From positions 1 through 64,000 of the forward strand of contig NZ_JAHWGT010000008.1 in the NCBI RefSeq assembly GCF_020873895.1: 64,000 nt of DNA, given 5' to 3'. This document shows, piece after piece, positions 42,252 through 51,442 of this stretch; position 1 is the stretch's first letter; every line of letters starts with the position of its first letter. The notes below the pieces were generated by a model. That model was not told where the DNA came from, did not search any database, and was given only the letters and a program-made list of their open reading frames with translations. The DNA is from Streptomyces sp. DH12 (GTDB lineage Bacteria; Actinomycetota; Actinomycetes; Streptomycetales; Streptomycetaceae). A program made the translations under genes and the position numbers.

Positions 42252-43271
42252 TCAGCCGTACAGCGCCGGGCGGTCGGCGAGCGCCACTTCCACCCGCCCC
42301 CCACCGGCCTGGGCGCGCACCCCCGCCTCGCACACGGCGGCCGCCGCGTACCCGTCCCAGCAGCTCGGCCCGGTGGCCTCACCGCGCCGCGCCGCGTCGA
42401 CCCAGGCCCGCACCTGGCGGTCGTACGCGTCCTCGAACCGCTCCTCGAACCCCGGCGCGACCCGACCGCCCCAGCGGCCCGCCGCGTTCAGGAGCAGGCC
42501 GTGCGCGTCGCCGATCCGCGCCGTACCGCTCTCGCACACCGCCTCGGCCTGGACCTGGTACCCGAAGCGGCAGTTGAGGTAGACCTCCACGTCGGCCAGG
42601 GCTCCCCCGTCCGTCTCCAGCACCACGAACTGCGGGTCGTCGAGCCCCTCCGGGGCGTTGCCCGACGCCCTCGGGCGCAGCACCGTGACCGCCGCCACCT
42701 CCTGGCCCAGCAGCCAGCGCGTCACGTCCACCTCGTGCACCACCGAGTCGTTGACGAGCATCGCGCCGGTGAACCCGGGCGGCGATGCGGCGTTGCGGTG
42801 CCGGTGGTGCAGCATCAGCGGACGCCCCAGCTCCCCGCCGTCCAGCAGCGCCTTCAGCGCCACGTACTCCGGGTCGTACCGCCGCATGAACCCCACCTGG
42901 ACCAGCCGCCGCCCGAGCTTCTCCTCGGCGCGCACCACCCGCAGCGCCGACGCCGCGTCCGGGGTCAGGGGCTTCTCGCACAGCACCGGAAGCCCCCGTT
43001 CCAGGGCGGTGAGCAGCGCCGCCTCGTGCGCCGGCCCGGGGGAGGCGACGACGACGGCGTCCACGCCCGGAGCGGCCATCGCGGCGGCCGGGTCGGTGTG
43101 GACCGTGCAGCCCGCCACCTGAGCGGCGACCGCCGCGGCGCGCCCGGCGTCCACGTCCGCGACGGCGGCCACCCGGGCCCCGGCGATCACCCGGTCGATG
43201 CGGCGGACGTGGTCGGCGCCCATCCGGCCGGTGCCGACGACGGCGACGCCGAGCGTCCCGCGCTGGGTCAT
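42252..43271 (-). CDS. iolG: myo-Inositol 2-dehydrogenase (Gfo/Idh/MocA family)
   Basis: A 339-residue NAD-dependent oxidoreductase, probably oxidising myo-inositol to scyllo-inosose, the first step of inositol breakdown. The Rossmann motif [17 protein letters not shown], the catalytic Lys in LCEKPLT, and the downstream [16 protein letters not shown] with the conserved Asp/His pair match the family. GGAAGGG 10 bases before the ATG. It is 35 bp downstream of the iolE-like gene and both are transcribed leftward from the central iol promoter region. Other Idh family activities are possible, but the neighbours make inositol most likely. Confidence 0.9.
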   Translation of the reverse strand: MTQRGTLGVAVVGTGRMGADHVRRIDRVIAGARVAAVADVDAGRAAAVAAQVAGCTVHTDPAAAMAAPGVDAVVVASPGPAHEAALLTALERGLPVLCEKPLTPDAASALRVVRAEEKLGRRLVQVGFMRRYDPEYVALKALLDGGELGRPLMLHHRHRNAASPPGFTGAMLVNDSVVHEVDVTRWLLGQEVAAVTVLRPRASGNAPEGLDDPQFVVLETDGGALADVEVYLNCRFGYQVQAEAVCESGTARIGDAHGLLLNAAGRWGGRVAPGFEERFEDAYDRQVRAWVDAARRGEATGPSCWDGYAAAAVCEAGVRAQAGGGRVEVALADRPALYG

Positions 43272-43305
43272 GGTGCAGGTCCCTTCCGGGTCGGCGGCGG
43301 CGCGG

Positions 43306-44241
43306 TCAGGCGCCGCAGGAGCGCAGGTACCGCCGGGTCCGCGCGGCGATGGGCAGCGGCCGGTCCGGCGGGCAGGGGTACATGTCCTGCTCGACGATGG
43401 CGAACAGGTCCACGCCCAGGCACTGTGCGGCCGCCAGCACCGGCGGGAGGGCGGGCACGCCCGCCGGCGGCTCGCACATCACGCCGCGCCGCACCGCCGG
43501 CCCGAACGCCACGCCGTGGGCCACGACTTCGGCGAGGACGGCCGGGTCCACCTGCTTGAGGTGCAGGTAGCCGATGCGCTCGCCGTATGTCTCGATCAGC
43601 TTGACGCTGTCGCCGCCGCAGTACGCGTAGTGCCCGGTGTCCAGACACAGGTCGACCAGCCCGGGGTCGGTGGCGTCGAGGAACCGCTCGACGTGCTCCT
43701 CCGTGTCGAGGTGCGTGTCGGCGTGCGGGTGGACGACGATCCGCAGGCCGTACCGGTCGCGCACCTCGCGGGCGAGCCGCTCCGTGCCGCGCGCCAGATG
43801 CGTCCACTGCTCGGCGGTCAGCTCGGGCGGCTCGACGAGCGCCGCCGTGCGGTCGTCCCGCCAGAACGACGGGATGACCACCAAGTGCCCGGCCCCCACG
43901 GCCCGCGCGAGCGCCGCCACCTGCCGGACGTGCGCCCAGGTGGCGTCCCAGACGGCCGGCCCGCGGTGCAGCGAGGTGAACACCGTGCCCGCCGAGACCC
44001 GCAGGCCGCGCCGGGCGGTCTCGTCGGCGAGGCGGGCGGGGTCGGTGGGCAGGTAGCCGTACGGGCCCAGCTCGATCCACTCGTAGCCGGCCGCGGAGAC
44101 CTCGTCGAGGAACCGCTCCCAGGGCACCTGGCGCGGGTCGTCCGCGAACCACACCCCCCAGGAGTCGGGGGCGGAGCCGACCCTGATGCGGTCCAGGAGC
44201 GGGGTACCGGCGGTGCCCGGCACGGGGCCGGCGGCGTCCAT
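43306..44241 (-). CDS. iolE: Inosose dehydratase-like TIM-barrel protein
   Basis: A 311-residue sugar-phosphate isomerase/epimerase-type TIM barrel. The opening [16 protein letters not shown], the [16 protein letters not shown] segment, [28 protein letters not shown] and [16 protein letters not shown] are typical of IolE/MocC-type proteins, with His, Asp and Glu residues placed to hold a divalent metal. The expected reaction is dehydration of inosose to the diketone used by IolD. Isomerase IolI has the same fold and cannot be excluded. AAAGGA eight bases before the ATG fixes the start. First gene of the leftward unit. Confidence 0.82.
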   Translation of the reverse strand: MDAAGPVPGTAGTPLLDRIRVGSAPDSWGVWFADDPRQVPWERFLDEVSAAGYEWIELGPYGYLPTDPARLADETARRGLRVSAGTVFTSLHRGPAVWDATWAHVRQVAALARAVGAGHLVVIPSFWRDDRTAALVEPPELTAEQWTHLARGTERLAREVRDRYGLRIVVHPHADTHLDTEEHVERFLDATDPGLVDLCLDTGHYAYCGGDSVKLIETYGERIGYLHLKQVDPAVLAEVVAHGVAFGPAVRRGVMCEPPAGVPALPPVLAAAQCLGVDLFAIVEQDMYPCPPDRPLPIAARTRRYLRSCGA

Positions 44242-44368
44242 ACGGCGGTCCTTTCACCCAGCGGTCCCGGTGCGGGGCGCCGGGAGGGACGGCGGGGCGA
44301 CAGGGGTACGGGGAGGCACCCGTGTGCGAGCCCGGTCCCGGGCCGGCAGCCCCGGTCGCACGGTTCGG

Positions 44369-44478
44369 ATACAAGTGGGTGGGCGGCCCCGTGTCAACAC
44401 CTTGTCAGGACATCCGCTCAGGACGAGGTCAGGATGTCCGTACATGGCGTTGACACCGCTCCGGGCTGCCCGTAGACC
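44369..44478. promoter_or_regulatory. Divergent iol promoters flanking an inverted repeat
   Basis: Leftward: TTGACA (44392-44397 on minus) and TTGTAT (44369-44374) with a 17-base spacer. Rightward: TTGACA (44450-44455) and TAGACC (44473-44478), spacer 17. Between them GGACATCC (44408-44415) and GGATGTCC (44432-44439) form an inverted repeat with 16-bp spacing; the flanks also read GTCAGGA at each half. A shared repressor site is likely. Confidence 0.75.
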
Positions 44479-44535
44479 TGGGGACAGCGGTCACCGCCCC
44501 CTGTCCACCGCCCGCCGGCACCAGGAGCGACGCGC

Positions 44536-45531
44536 ATGCCCCACTCCGCCGAGACCTTCGACCTGATCACCATGGGCCGCATCGGCGTCGACCTCTACCC
44601 GCTCCAGACCGGCGTGCCCCTGGCCGAGGTCGAGACGTTCGGGAAGTTCCTCGGCGGTTCCCCCACCAACGTCGCCGTGGCCGCCGCCCGGCTGGGCCGC
44701 TCCGCCGCCGTCGTGACCCGCACCGGGGACGACCCCTTCGGCGCGTACGCGCACCGGGCGCTGCGGGAGTTCGGCGTCGACGACCGCTGGGTCACCCCGG
44801 TCGACGGCCTCCCCACCCCGATCGCCTTCTGCGAGCTCTTCCCGCCGGACCACTTCCCGCTGTACTTCTACCGCCGCCCCAAGGCGCCCGACCTGGAGAT
44901 CCACCCCGGCGAGCTGGACCTCGACGCGCTCCGCGCGGCCCGGATCCTGTGGACGACGGGCACGGGGCTGAGCGCCGAACCCAGCCGCACCGCGACGTTC
45001 ACCGCCCTGGAGGCCCGCGACCGGGCCGGCACCACCGTCTTCGACCTCGACTGGCGCCCGATGTTCTGGGACGACGCGCCCGAGGCCCGCCGCCACTACG
45101 CGCGCGCCCTGCGCCACGCCACCGTCGCCGTCGGGAACGTCGACGAGTGCGAGATCGCCACCGGCGTGCGCGACCCTCTGGCCTGCGCCCGCGCCCTGCT
45201 CGACGCGGGGCCCGACCTCGCCGTCGTCAAACGGGGCCCCGAGGGCGTCCTCGCCCTCCACCGCGACGGCTCCGCCGCCGAGGTGCCACCCGTACCGGTC
45301 GACGTGGTCAACGGCCTCGGCGCCGGCGACGCGTTCGGCGGGGCCCTGTGCCACGGGCTGCTGGCCGGCTGGGAGCTGGAGCGGACCCTGCGGTACGCCA
45401 ACGCCGCCGGCGCCCTCGTCGCCTCGCGCCTCGCCTGCTCCTCGGCGATGCCCACGGCGGCGGAGCTGGACGACCTCCTCGCCGGCGAGCCGACCGCCGC
45501 CGCACGCGCCGCCCCCACCGCCCGCGGCTGA
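44536..45531 (+). CDS. iolC: 5-Dehydro-2-deoxygluconokinase (PfkB family)
   Basis: A 331-residue ribokinase-type sugar kinase phosphorylating 2-deoxy-5-keto-gluconate in inositol catabolism. The PfkB signature GKFLGGSPTNVAVAAARLGR near the N-terminus and the C-terminal VNGLGAGDAFGGALCHGLL with catalytic Asp are present. IolC-specific features include LDWRPMFWDD and VGNVDECEIATGV. GGAG nine bases before the ATG. It opens the rightward unit iolC-iolB-iolD, behind the strong TTGACA promoter. Next gene begins 142 bp later after a repeat. Confidence 0.93.
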   Translation: MPHSAETFDLITMGRIGVDLYPLQTGVPLAEVETFGKFLGGSPTNVAVAAARLGRSAAVVTRTGDDPFGAYAHRALREFGVDDRWVTPVDGLPTPIAFCELFPPDHFPLYFYRRPKAPDLEIHPGELDLDALRAARILWTTGTGLSAEPSRTATFTALEARDRAGTTVFDLDWRPMFWDDAPEARRHYARALRHATVAVGNVDECEIATGVRDPLACARALLDAGPDLAVVKRGPEGVLALHRDGSAAEVPPVPVDVVNGLGAGDAFGGALCHGLLAGWELERTLRYANAAGALVASRLACSSAMPTAAELDDLLAGEPTAAARAAPTARG

Positions 45532-45561
45532 CGGTGCGGGCGCGCCGCCGAGCGGGGCGCC

Positions 45562-45656
45562 CCCGTACCGGCACCGACGGGCTCCCGTACCGGCACCGAC
45601 ACCGCCCCACCCGACACCGGCACCGACGCACCCGACACCGCCCCACCCGACACCGG
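45562..45656. repeat. Short tandem repeats between iolC and iolB
   Basis: CCCGTACCGGCACCGAC occurs at 45562-45578 and 45584-45600 (period 22), and ACCGCCCCACCCGACACCGG at 45601-45620 and 45637-45656 (period 36). Confidence 0.8.
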
Positions 45657-45672
45657 CTCCGAGGGAGCAGCC

Positions 45673-46557
45673 ATGACCGCCTCCGACCACCTGCCCGCCG
45701 GGACGGCGGCGCGCGGCCCGTACGCCGTCGACGTCGACCCCGGCTCGGCCGGGTGGGACCACTGCTCCCTGCGCGTCCTCGCACTGCCCCCCGGCGGCCG
45801 GCACGCCTTCGACACCGGCGGCAGCGAGTGGATCGTGCTCCCGCTCGCCGGCGCCTGCACCGTCGAGGTCGACGGGCGCGCCTTCCCGCTCTCCGGCCGG
45901 GCCGACGTCTTCACCGCCGTCACCGACTTCGCCTACGCCCCGCGCGACGCGCGCGTGGAGCTGGCCTCGCGAGCCGGCGGCCGCTTCGCCCTCGCGGGCG
46001 CGCGCTGCGAGCGGCGCCTGCCCGCCCGCCACGGCCCCGCGTCCGGCGTCCCCGTCGAACTGCGCGGCACCGGCACGTGCAGCCGCCAGGTCAACAACTT
46101 CGCCGCGGCCGACGTCTTCGCGTGCGACCGGCTCATCGCCGTCGAGGTGCTCACCCCCGGCGGCAACTGGTCCTCGCACCCGCCGCACAAGCACGACGAG
46201 CACCGCCCCGGCCTGGAGGCCGTCCTGGAGGAGATCTACTACTTCGAGGTCGCCCCCGGCCCCCGCGGCGCCCCCGGCCTCGGCTACCACCGCGTCTCCC
46301 CGTCGGGGCACGGCCGCGGCACCGACCTCCTCGTCGAGGTCCGCGACGGCGACACCGTCCTCGTCCCCGACGGCTGGCACGGCCCGTCCGTCGCCGCGCC
46401 CGGTCACGACATGTACTACCTCAACGTCATGGCCGGGCCGGGCGCCGAACGGGCCTGGCTGATCAGCGACCACCCCGACCACGCCTGGGTCCGCGCCACG
46501 TGGCGGGACCAGCCGGTCGACCCGCGCCTGCCCCTGTACGCCCCGCCGACCCCGTGA
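45673..46557 (+). CDS. iolB: 5-Deoxy-glucuronate isomerase
   Basis: A 294-residue cupin enzyme that isomerises 5-deoxy-glucuronate to 2-deoxy-5-keto-gluconate. Metal-site residues are visible in SSHPPHKHDEHRPG with His residues followed by LEEIYYFE, and the C-terminal GPSVAAPGHDMYYLNVMAGP is typical of IolB. GGGAG five bases before the ATG. The stop codon region overlaps the ribosome site of iolD, so these two are tightly coupled. It supplies the substrate of IolC. Confidence 0.95.
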   Translation: MTASDHLPAGTAARGPYAVDVDPGSAGWDHCSLRVLALPPGGRHAFDTGGSEWIVLPLAGACTVEVDGRAFPLSGRADVFTAVTDFAYAPRDARVELASRAGGRFALAGARCERRLPARHGPASGVPVELRGTGTCSRQVNNFAAADVFACDRLIAVEVLTPGGNWSSHPPHKHDEHRPGLEAVLEEIYYFEVAPGPRGAPGLGYHRVSPSGHGRGTDLLVEVRDGDTVLVPDGWHGPSVAAPGHDMYYLNVMAGPGAERAWLISDHPDHAWVRATWRDQPVDPRLPLYAPPTP

Positions 46558-46564
46558 GGTGCCG

Positions 46565-48442
46565 ATGAGCCCGTCGACCCGCCGCCTGACCGTCGCCCAG
46601 GCACTGGTGCGCTTCCTGACGGTCCAGTACACCGAACGCGACGGGGTCCGGCACCGGCTGGTCGCCGGCACCTGGGGGATCCTCGGTCACGGCAACGTCG
46701 CCGGGGTCGGCCAGGCGCTGCTGGAGGCGGGCGAGGCGGCCATGCCGTTCCACCAGGGCCGCAACGAGCAGGCCATGGTGCACGCCGCGGTCGGCTACGC
46801 CCGGCAGCGCAACCGGCTCTCCGCCCAGGCGGTCACCACCTCCATCGGCCCGGGCGCCACCAACCTCGTCACCGGCGCCGCCCTCGCCACGATCAACCGA
46901 CTCCCCGTCCTGCTGCTGCCCGGCGACTACTTCGCCACCCGCACCGCCGAGCCGCTGCTCCAGCAGCTGGAGCACCCGGTGCACGCCGACGTCTCCGTCA
47001 ACGACGCGCTCCGCCCCGTCTCCCGCTCCTTCGACCGCGTCACCCGGCCCGAGGCGCTGGTGCCGTCGGCGCTGCGCGCCATGCGCGTCCTCGCCGACCC
47101 CGCGGCGACCGGCGCCGTCACGATCGCCCTGCCGCAGGACGTCCAGACCGAGGCGTACGACTGGCCGGAGGAGTTCTTCGCCGAACGGGTCTGGCCCGTG
47201 CGCCGGCCCGCCCCCGACCCGGCCGAGCTCGACGCCGCGGTCCGCGCGGTGCGGGCCGCCCGCCGCCCGTTGATCGTCGCGGGGGGCGGCGTCCACCACA
47301 GCGAGGCGGAGGACGCCCTGCGGGCGCTCGTCGACGCGACGGGCATCCCCGTCGCCTCCACGCAGGCCGGCAAGGGCTCCCTCCGCCACGACCACCCCGC
47401 CGACCTCGGCGGCATCGGCCACACCGGCACGGCCGCCGCCGCCGACACCGCCCGCACCGCCGACCTCGTCCTCGGCGTGGGGACCCGCCACACCGACTTC
47501 ACCACCGCGTCCGGCACCCTCTTCGCCCACCCGGACGTCCGGTTCGTCAACCTCGACGTCAGCCCCGCCGACGCGCACAAGATGGCGGCCCGCACCCTCG
47601 TCGCCGACGCCCGCTGTGGCCTGGAGGCGCTCACCGCGGCCCTGGCCGGGTACCGCGTCGACGCGGCGTACGAGGCCGAGTACCGCGCCGGCCGCGAGCG
47701 CTGGGAAGACGCCGTGGCCGCCGCGTTCCGCGCGGACGACGACGGCGCCGTCCCGACCCAGAGCCAGGTGCTCGGCGCCCTGGACTCCGTCGTCGGCGAC
47801 GAGGACGTCGTCGTCAACGCCGCCGGCTCCCTCCCCGGCGACCTGCACAAGCTGTGGCGGGCCCGCTCCCCGCGCCAGTACCACCTGGAGTACGGCTACT
47901 CGTGCATGGGCTACGAGATCCCCGGCGCCATCGGCGTGCAACTCGCCGCGCCCGGCACGCCGGTGTGGGCGCTCGTCGGCGACGGCACGTACCTGATGAT
48001 GCCCACCGAGCTGGTGACGGCCGTCCAGGAGGGGCTGCCGATCAACGTCGTGCTCGTCCAGAACCACGGCTACGCCTCCATCGGCGGCCTCTCCGAGCAG
48101 ACCGGCGGCGAGCGCTTCGCCACCGCCTACCGCCACCGGGCGGCGGACGGCACGTACACGGGCGCCCCGCTCCCCGTCGACCTCGCCGCCAACGCCGCGA
48201 GCCTCGGCATGCACGTCCTGCGGGCGGCGACCGTCGGAGAACTGCGCGCCGCGCTCTCCGAGGCCCGCGCCTGCCCCCGGCCCACCTGCGTGTACGTCGA
48301 GACGGGCACCGAGGGGCCGGCGGCACCCGGCGCCGCCGCCTGGTGGGACGTACCGGTCGCCGAGGTGGCCACGCGGGAGTCGGCCGTCGCGGCCCGCACG
48401 GCGTACGAGCGGCACAAGGCCCGGGTCCGCCGGTACCTGTGA
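46565..48442 (+). CDS. iolD: 3D-(3,5/4)-Trihydroxycyclohexane-1,2-dione acylhydrolase
   Basis: A 625-residue thiamine diphosphate enzyme that opens the inositol-derived diketone ring. Visible: the ThDP Glu in FHQGRNEQAMVHAAVGYAR (as GRNEQAMVHAAVGY), central FAD/dehydrogenase-type fold with VAGGGVHHSEA, and the ThDP pyrophosphate motif GDGTYLMMPTELV with a conserved NHGYASIGGL. Length is normal for IolD. ATG at 46565 is used with GAGGTG upstream overlapping the iolB stop, rather than the GTG six bases earlier. Last gene of the iol unit; iolA and the aldolase are not adjacent. Confidence 0.95.
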   Translation: MSPSTRRLTVAQALVRFLTVQYTERDGVRHRLVAGTWGILGHGNVAGVGQALLEAGEAAMPFHQGRNEQAMVHAAVGYARQRNRLSAQAVTTSIGPGATNLVTGAALATINRLPVLLLPGDYFATRTAEPLLQQLEHPVHADVSVNDALRPVSRSFDRVTRPEALVPSALRAMRVLADPAATGAVTIALPQDVQTEAYDWPEEFFAERVWPVRRPAPDPAELDAAVRAVRAARRPLIVAGGGVHHSEAEDALRALVDATGIPVASTQAGKGSLRHDHPADLGGIGHTGTAAAADTARTADLVLGVGTRHTDFTTASGTLFAHPDVRFVNLDVSPADAHKMAARTLVADARCGLEALTAALAGYRVDAAYEAEYRAGRERWEDAVAAAFRADDDGAVPTQSQVLGALDSVVGDEDVVVNAAGSLPGDLHKLWRARSPRQYHLEYGYSCMGYEIPGAIGVQLAAPGTPVWALVGDGTYLMMPTELVTAVQEGLPINVVLVQNHGYASIGGLSEQTGGERFATAYRHRAADGTYTGAPLPVDLAANAASLGMHVLRAATVGELRAALSEARACPRPTCVYVETGTEGPAAPGAAAWWDVPVAEVATRESAVAARTAYERHKARVRRYL

Positions 48443-48509
48443 CGGTCCGGCGGCCCGGCGGAGCGCCCACGGGCGCCCCGGGTCCCGGGCGCGGCCCGCG
48501 GGGGAGTCC

Positions 48510-51221
48510 TCACCACGCGGCGTCGTCGAAGAACGCGGACGCGTCCGGCAGCGGGGCCCCGCCCGTGAGCGACTGCTCGGTCCACATGACCTTGCCGCTC
48601 GGTGTGTACCGCGTCCCCCACCGGCCCGCGAACCGCGAGACCAGGTACAGGCCCCGCCCGCCCTCGTCCGTGGTGGCGGCCCGCCTCAGGTGCGGCGACG
48701 TGCTGCTGCCGTCCGACACCTCGCAGATCAGGTTCCGGTCGCGCAGCATGCGCACGTGGATCGGGTCGGAGCCGTGCCGGATGGCGTTGGTGATCAGCTC
48801 GCTGAGCATCAGCTCCGTGCTGAACCCGATCTCCTCCAACCCCCAGCGCTCCAACTGCCGCACGCACGCGGCCCGTACGGGCGCCACCGCCGACGGGTCC
48901 CGCGGTACGTCCCAGTCGGCCACGCGGTCCTCCGGCAGCAGCCGGGTACGGGCCACCAGCAGGGCCACGTCGTCGTCGCGGCTGGGCGGCAGCAGCGCCT
49001 CGAACACCGCCCGGCACGTCTCCTCCGGCGTCCGCCCCGACCCGCCGGCCAGCGTGCCGCGCAGCAGCCGCAGCCCCGCGTCGAGGTCCCGCTGCCGGTG
49101 CTCGATCAGCCCGTCCGTGTACAGCACCAGGCCGCTCCCCTCCGGCAGCCGCACCTCATGCGTCTCGAACGGTCCGCCCCCCAGCCCCAGCGGCGGGAAC
49201 ACCGGGACGTCCGGCAGCTCCACCGAACCGTCGGGCAGCGTCACCGCCGGTGGGAAGTGCCCCGCCGACGCCATCGAGCAGCGCCCCGCCACCGGGTCGT
49301 AGATGGCGTACAGGCAGGTCGCGCCGGAGATCCCCGCCCCGCCGTCGCCCGTCTCCTCCTCGTCGATCCGCGACACCAGCTCGTCGAGGTGGCCGAGCAG
49401 CTCGTCAGGCGGGAGGTCGAGCGTGGAGAAGTTGTGCACCGCCGTGCGCAGGCGGCCCATCGTGGCGGCCGCGTGCAGCCCGTGCCCGACCACGTCGCCG
49501 ACGACCAGCGCCACCCGGGCGCCGGGCAGCGGGATCACGTCGAACCAGTCGCCGCCCACCCCCGCCTGCGCGGGCAGGTACCGGTAGGCGATCTCCAGGG
49601 CGTCCTGCTCCGGCAGCACCCGCGGCAGCAGGCTGCGCTGCAGGGTCACCGCCATGGCGTGCTCCCGGGTGAAGCGGCGGGCGTTGTCGATGGCCACCGC
49701 CGCGCGGGCCGCCAGCTCCTCCGCGAAGGCGAGGTCCTCCTCCTCGAACCGCCCCGAGCGCGTGACGCGCCAAAAGTTGGCCATGCCCACGACGACCCCG
49801 CGCGCCTGGAGCGGTACGGTCACCAGCGAGCGGATCCCGTACGCCACCGCCACGTCGGCGCCGGCCGGATCCTGCGCCCGCCAGCCGTGCGCCACCGTCA
49901 GGTCCGCCTCCAGCACCGCCCGGCCGCTCTCCAGGGCCGCCGCCATCGGGGTCATCGGCACGTCGAAGCGGATCAGGTCGCCGGCCGGCTGGAGCGGGTG
50001 GTCCGCGCGCACGCCGCTGACCGCGGCCCGGCGCATCACCGAGTGGGCCCCGGTCGGCTCCTCGCCGCGCAGCACCGGGTCCAGCAGCTCCACCGTCACG
50101 AAGTCGGCGAACCGCGGGACCGCCACCTCCGTCAGCTCCTCCGCCGTCCGGACGACGTCCAGGGTCGTGCCGATCCGCACCCCCGCCTCGTACAGCAGCG
50201 TCAGCCGCTCCCGCGCGACCTCCGCCGCCCCCGTCACGGCCCGCAGCTCCGTCGTGTCCCGCAGGGTGACGACGGTGCCGGACGGCCCGCCGTACGGATG
50301 GGTGGGGCGGGTGTTGACGGCGAGCAGCCGGTCGCCCGTCAGGTGGACCTCGTCGGTCACCGCCCGTTCGGAGGCCAGCAGCTCCGCGGTGTCGTCGGCC
50401 AGCCCCAGGTCGGTGACGCGGCGGCCCTCCGCGTCGGTCGGCAGGGCGAGCAGCCGCCGCGCCTCGTCGTTGACGAGGGTCAGCCGCCCGTCCTCCCCGA
50501 CGATGAGCACGCCCTCGCGGACGGCGTGGAGCACCGCGTCGTGGTGCTCGTACATCCGCGTCATCTCGGCCGGGCCCAGGCCGTGCGTCTGGCGCCGCAG
50601 CCGCCTGCTCACCAGCGCGGAGCTGACCGTCGCGAGGGCGAGGGCGGCCCCGCCCGCGCCCAGGAACACCGGCAGCTGCCGGTCGACGGCGTCGCCCACG
50701 CTCTCGATGCTGACACCGGCGGAGACCAGGCCCACCACCGTCCCGTCGGCGTCCTGGACGGGGACGACGGCCCGCGCGGCGTCGTTGGGGTCGCCCGAGA
50801 AGATCTCGGTGAACGCCGTGCCCGCCGCCGCCCGCCCCACGTCCTCGGCGCGGGTCCCGACGAGCGAGGGGTCGCTGTCGGCCACGCGGGTGCCGTCCGG
50901 CGCCATCACCGCCACGAAGTCGACGCCGGCCCCCTCGCGGGCCGCCTCGGAGTGGCGCTGGAGGGTGGCCCGGTCGCCGGCGCGCAGTGCCGTGAGGGTC
51001 CCGGGGGCTTCCGCGAAAGACTCGGCCGAGGCGAGGGAGCGGTGGCGCGCGTCGCCCTCGCCGTCGTGGCGCGCCTGGAAGGCCAGCGCGACGACGGCGG
51101 CGGCGATGAGCACCACGGCGACGACTATCTGGAGGAAGAGCACCTGTCCGGCGGCGCTGCGCACCCCGAGGAACCTCTCCCGGCGCCCGGGCCGCCCGAG
51201 ACGTCCACTCTTGCCCCTCAT
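48510..51221 (-). CDS. SpoIIE-type PP2C phosphatase with sensor, PAS, GAF and ATPase domains
   Basis: A 903-residue membrane-bound regulator, likely a sigma-factor/anti-sigma switch. Order: N-terminal transmembrane helix (FLQIVVAVVLIAAAVVALAF), an outer single-Cache-like domain (about 60-195, VMAPDGTRVADSDPSLVG), second helix (about 195-215), PAS (about 235-330), GAF (about 350-530), SpoIIE/PP2C phosphatase (about 555-770, GGDWFDVIPLPGARVALVVGDVVGHG with metal Asp, GLVLYTDGLIE, DDDVALLVAR) and a C-terminal HATPase kinase of RsbW type (ELMLSELITNAIRHG). ATG follows TAGAAA by six bases, another leaderless candidate. Divergent from the kinase gene at 51443. Sits convergent with iolD. Partner antagonist unknown. 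Confidence 0.94.
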   Translation of the reverse strand: MRGKSGRLGRPGRRERFLGVRSAAGQVLFLQIVVAVVLIAAAVVALAFQARHDGEGDARHRSLASAESFAEAPGTLTALRAGDRATLQRHSEAAREGAGVDFVAVMAPDGTRVADSDPSLVGTRAEDVGRAAAGTAFTEIFSGDPNDAARAVVPVQDADGTVVGLVSAGVSIESVGDAVDRQLPVFLGAGGAALALATVSSALVSRRLRRQTHGLGPAEMTRMYEHHDAVLHAVREGVLIVGEDGRLTLVNDEARRLLALPTDAEGRRVTDLGLADDTAELLASERAVTDEVHLTGDRLLAVNTRPTHPYGGPSGTVVTLRDTTELRAVTGAAEVARERLTLLYEAGVRIGTTLDVVRTAEELTEVAVPRFADFVTVELLDPVLRGEEPTGAHSVMRRAAVSGVRADHPLQPAGDLIRFDVPMTPMAAALESGRAVLEADLTVAHGWRAQDPAGADVAVAYGIRSLVTVPLQARGVVVGMANFWRVTRSGRFEEEDLAFAEELAARAAVAIDNARRFTREHAMAVTLQRSLLPRVLPEQDALEIAYRYLPAQAGVGGDWFDVIPLPGARVALVVGDVVGHGLHAAATMGRLRTAVHNFSTLDLPPDELLGHLDELVSRIDEEETGDGGAGISGATCLYAIYDPVAGRCSMASAGHFPPAVTLPDGSVELPDVPVFPPLGLGGGPFETHEVRLPEGSGLVLYTDGLIEHRQRDLDAGLRLLRGTLAGGSGRTPEETCRAVFEALLPPSRDDDVALLVARTRLLPEDRVADWDVPRDPSAVAPVRAACVRQLERWGLEEIGFSTELMLSELITNAIRHGSDPIHVRMLRDRNLICEVSDGSSTSPHLRRAATTDEGGRGLYLVSRFAGRWGTRYTPSGKVMWTEQSLTGGAPLPDASAFFDDAAW

Positions 51222-51442
51222 GACCTATTTCTAGCACCGTGCGTGTCGCCGTCGCGACCGCGCGCACAGCGTCCGCGGGCGGGCCGGCCCCGCCCCTCCG
51301 CCTCGCCGGGGAGGCGCGCGGGCGGGGCGGCGCGCCCGGCCGGGAAGGGGCGGGAACCGGCCGTAGCCGAAAGGTGTCCCTGTGGGGGAGCGGTCGTGAA
51401 GGCCGCGTGAGGACCACCGCGCGAGGACCTGGGGGAGGCCGT

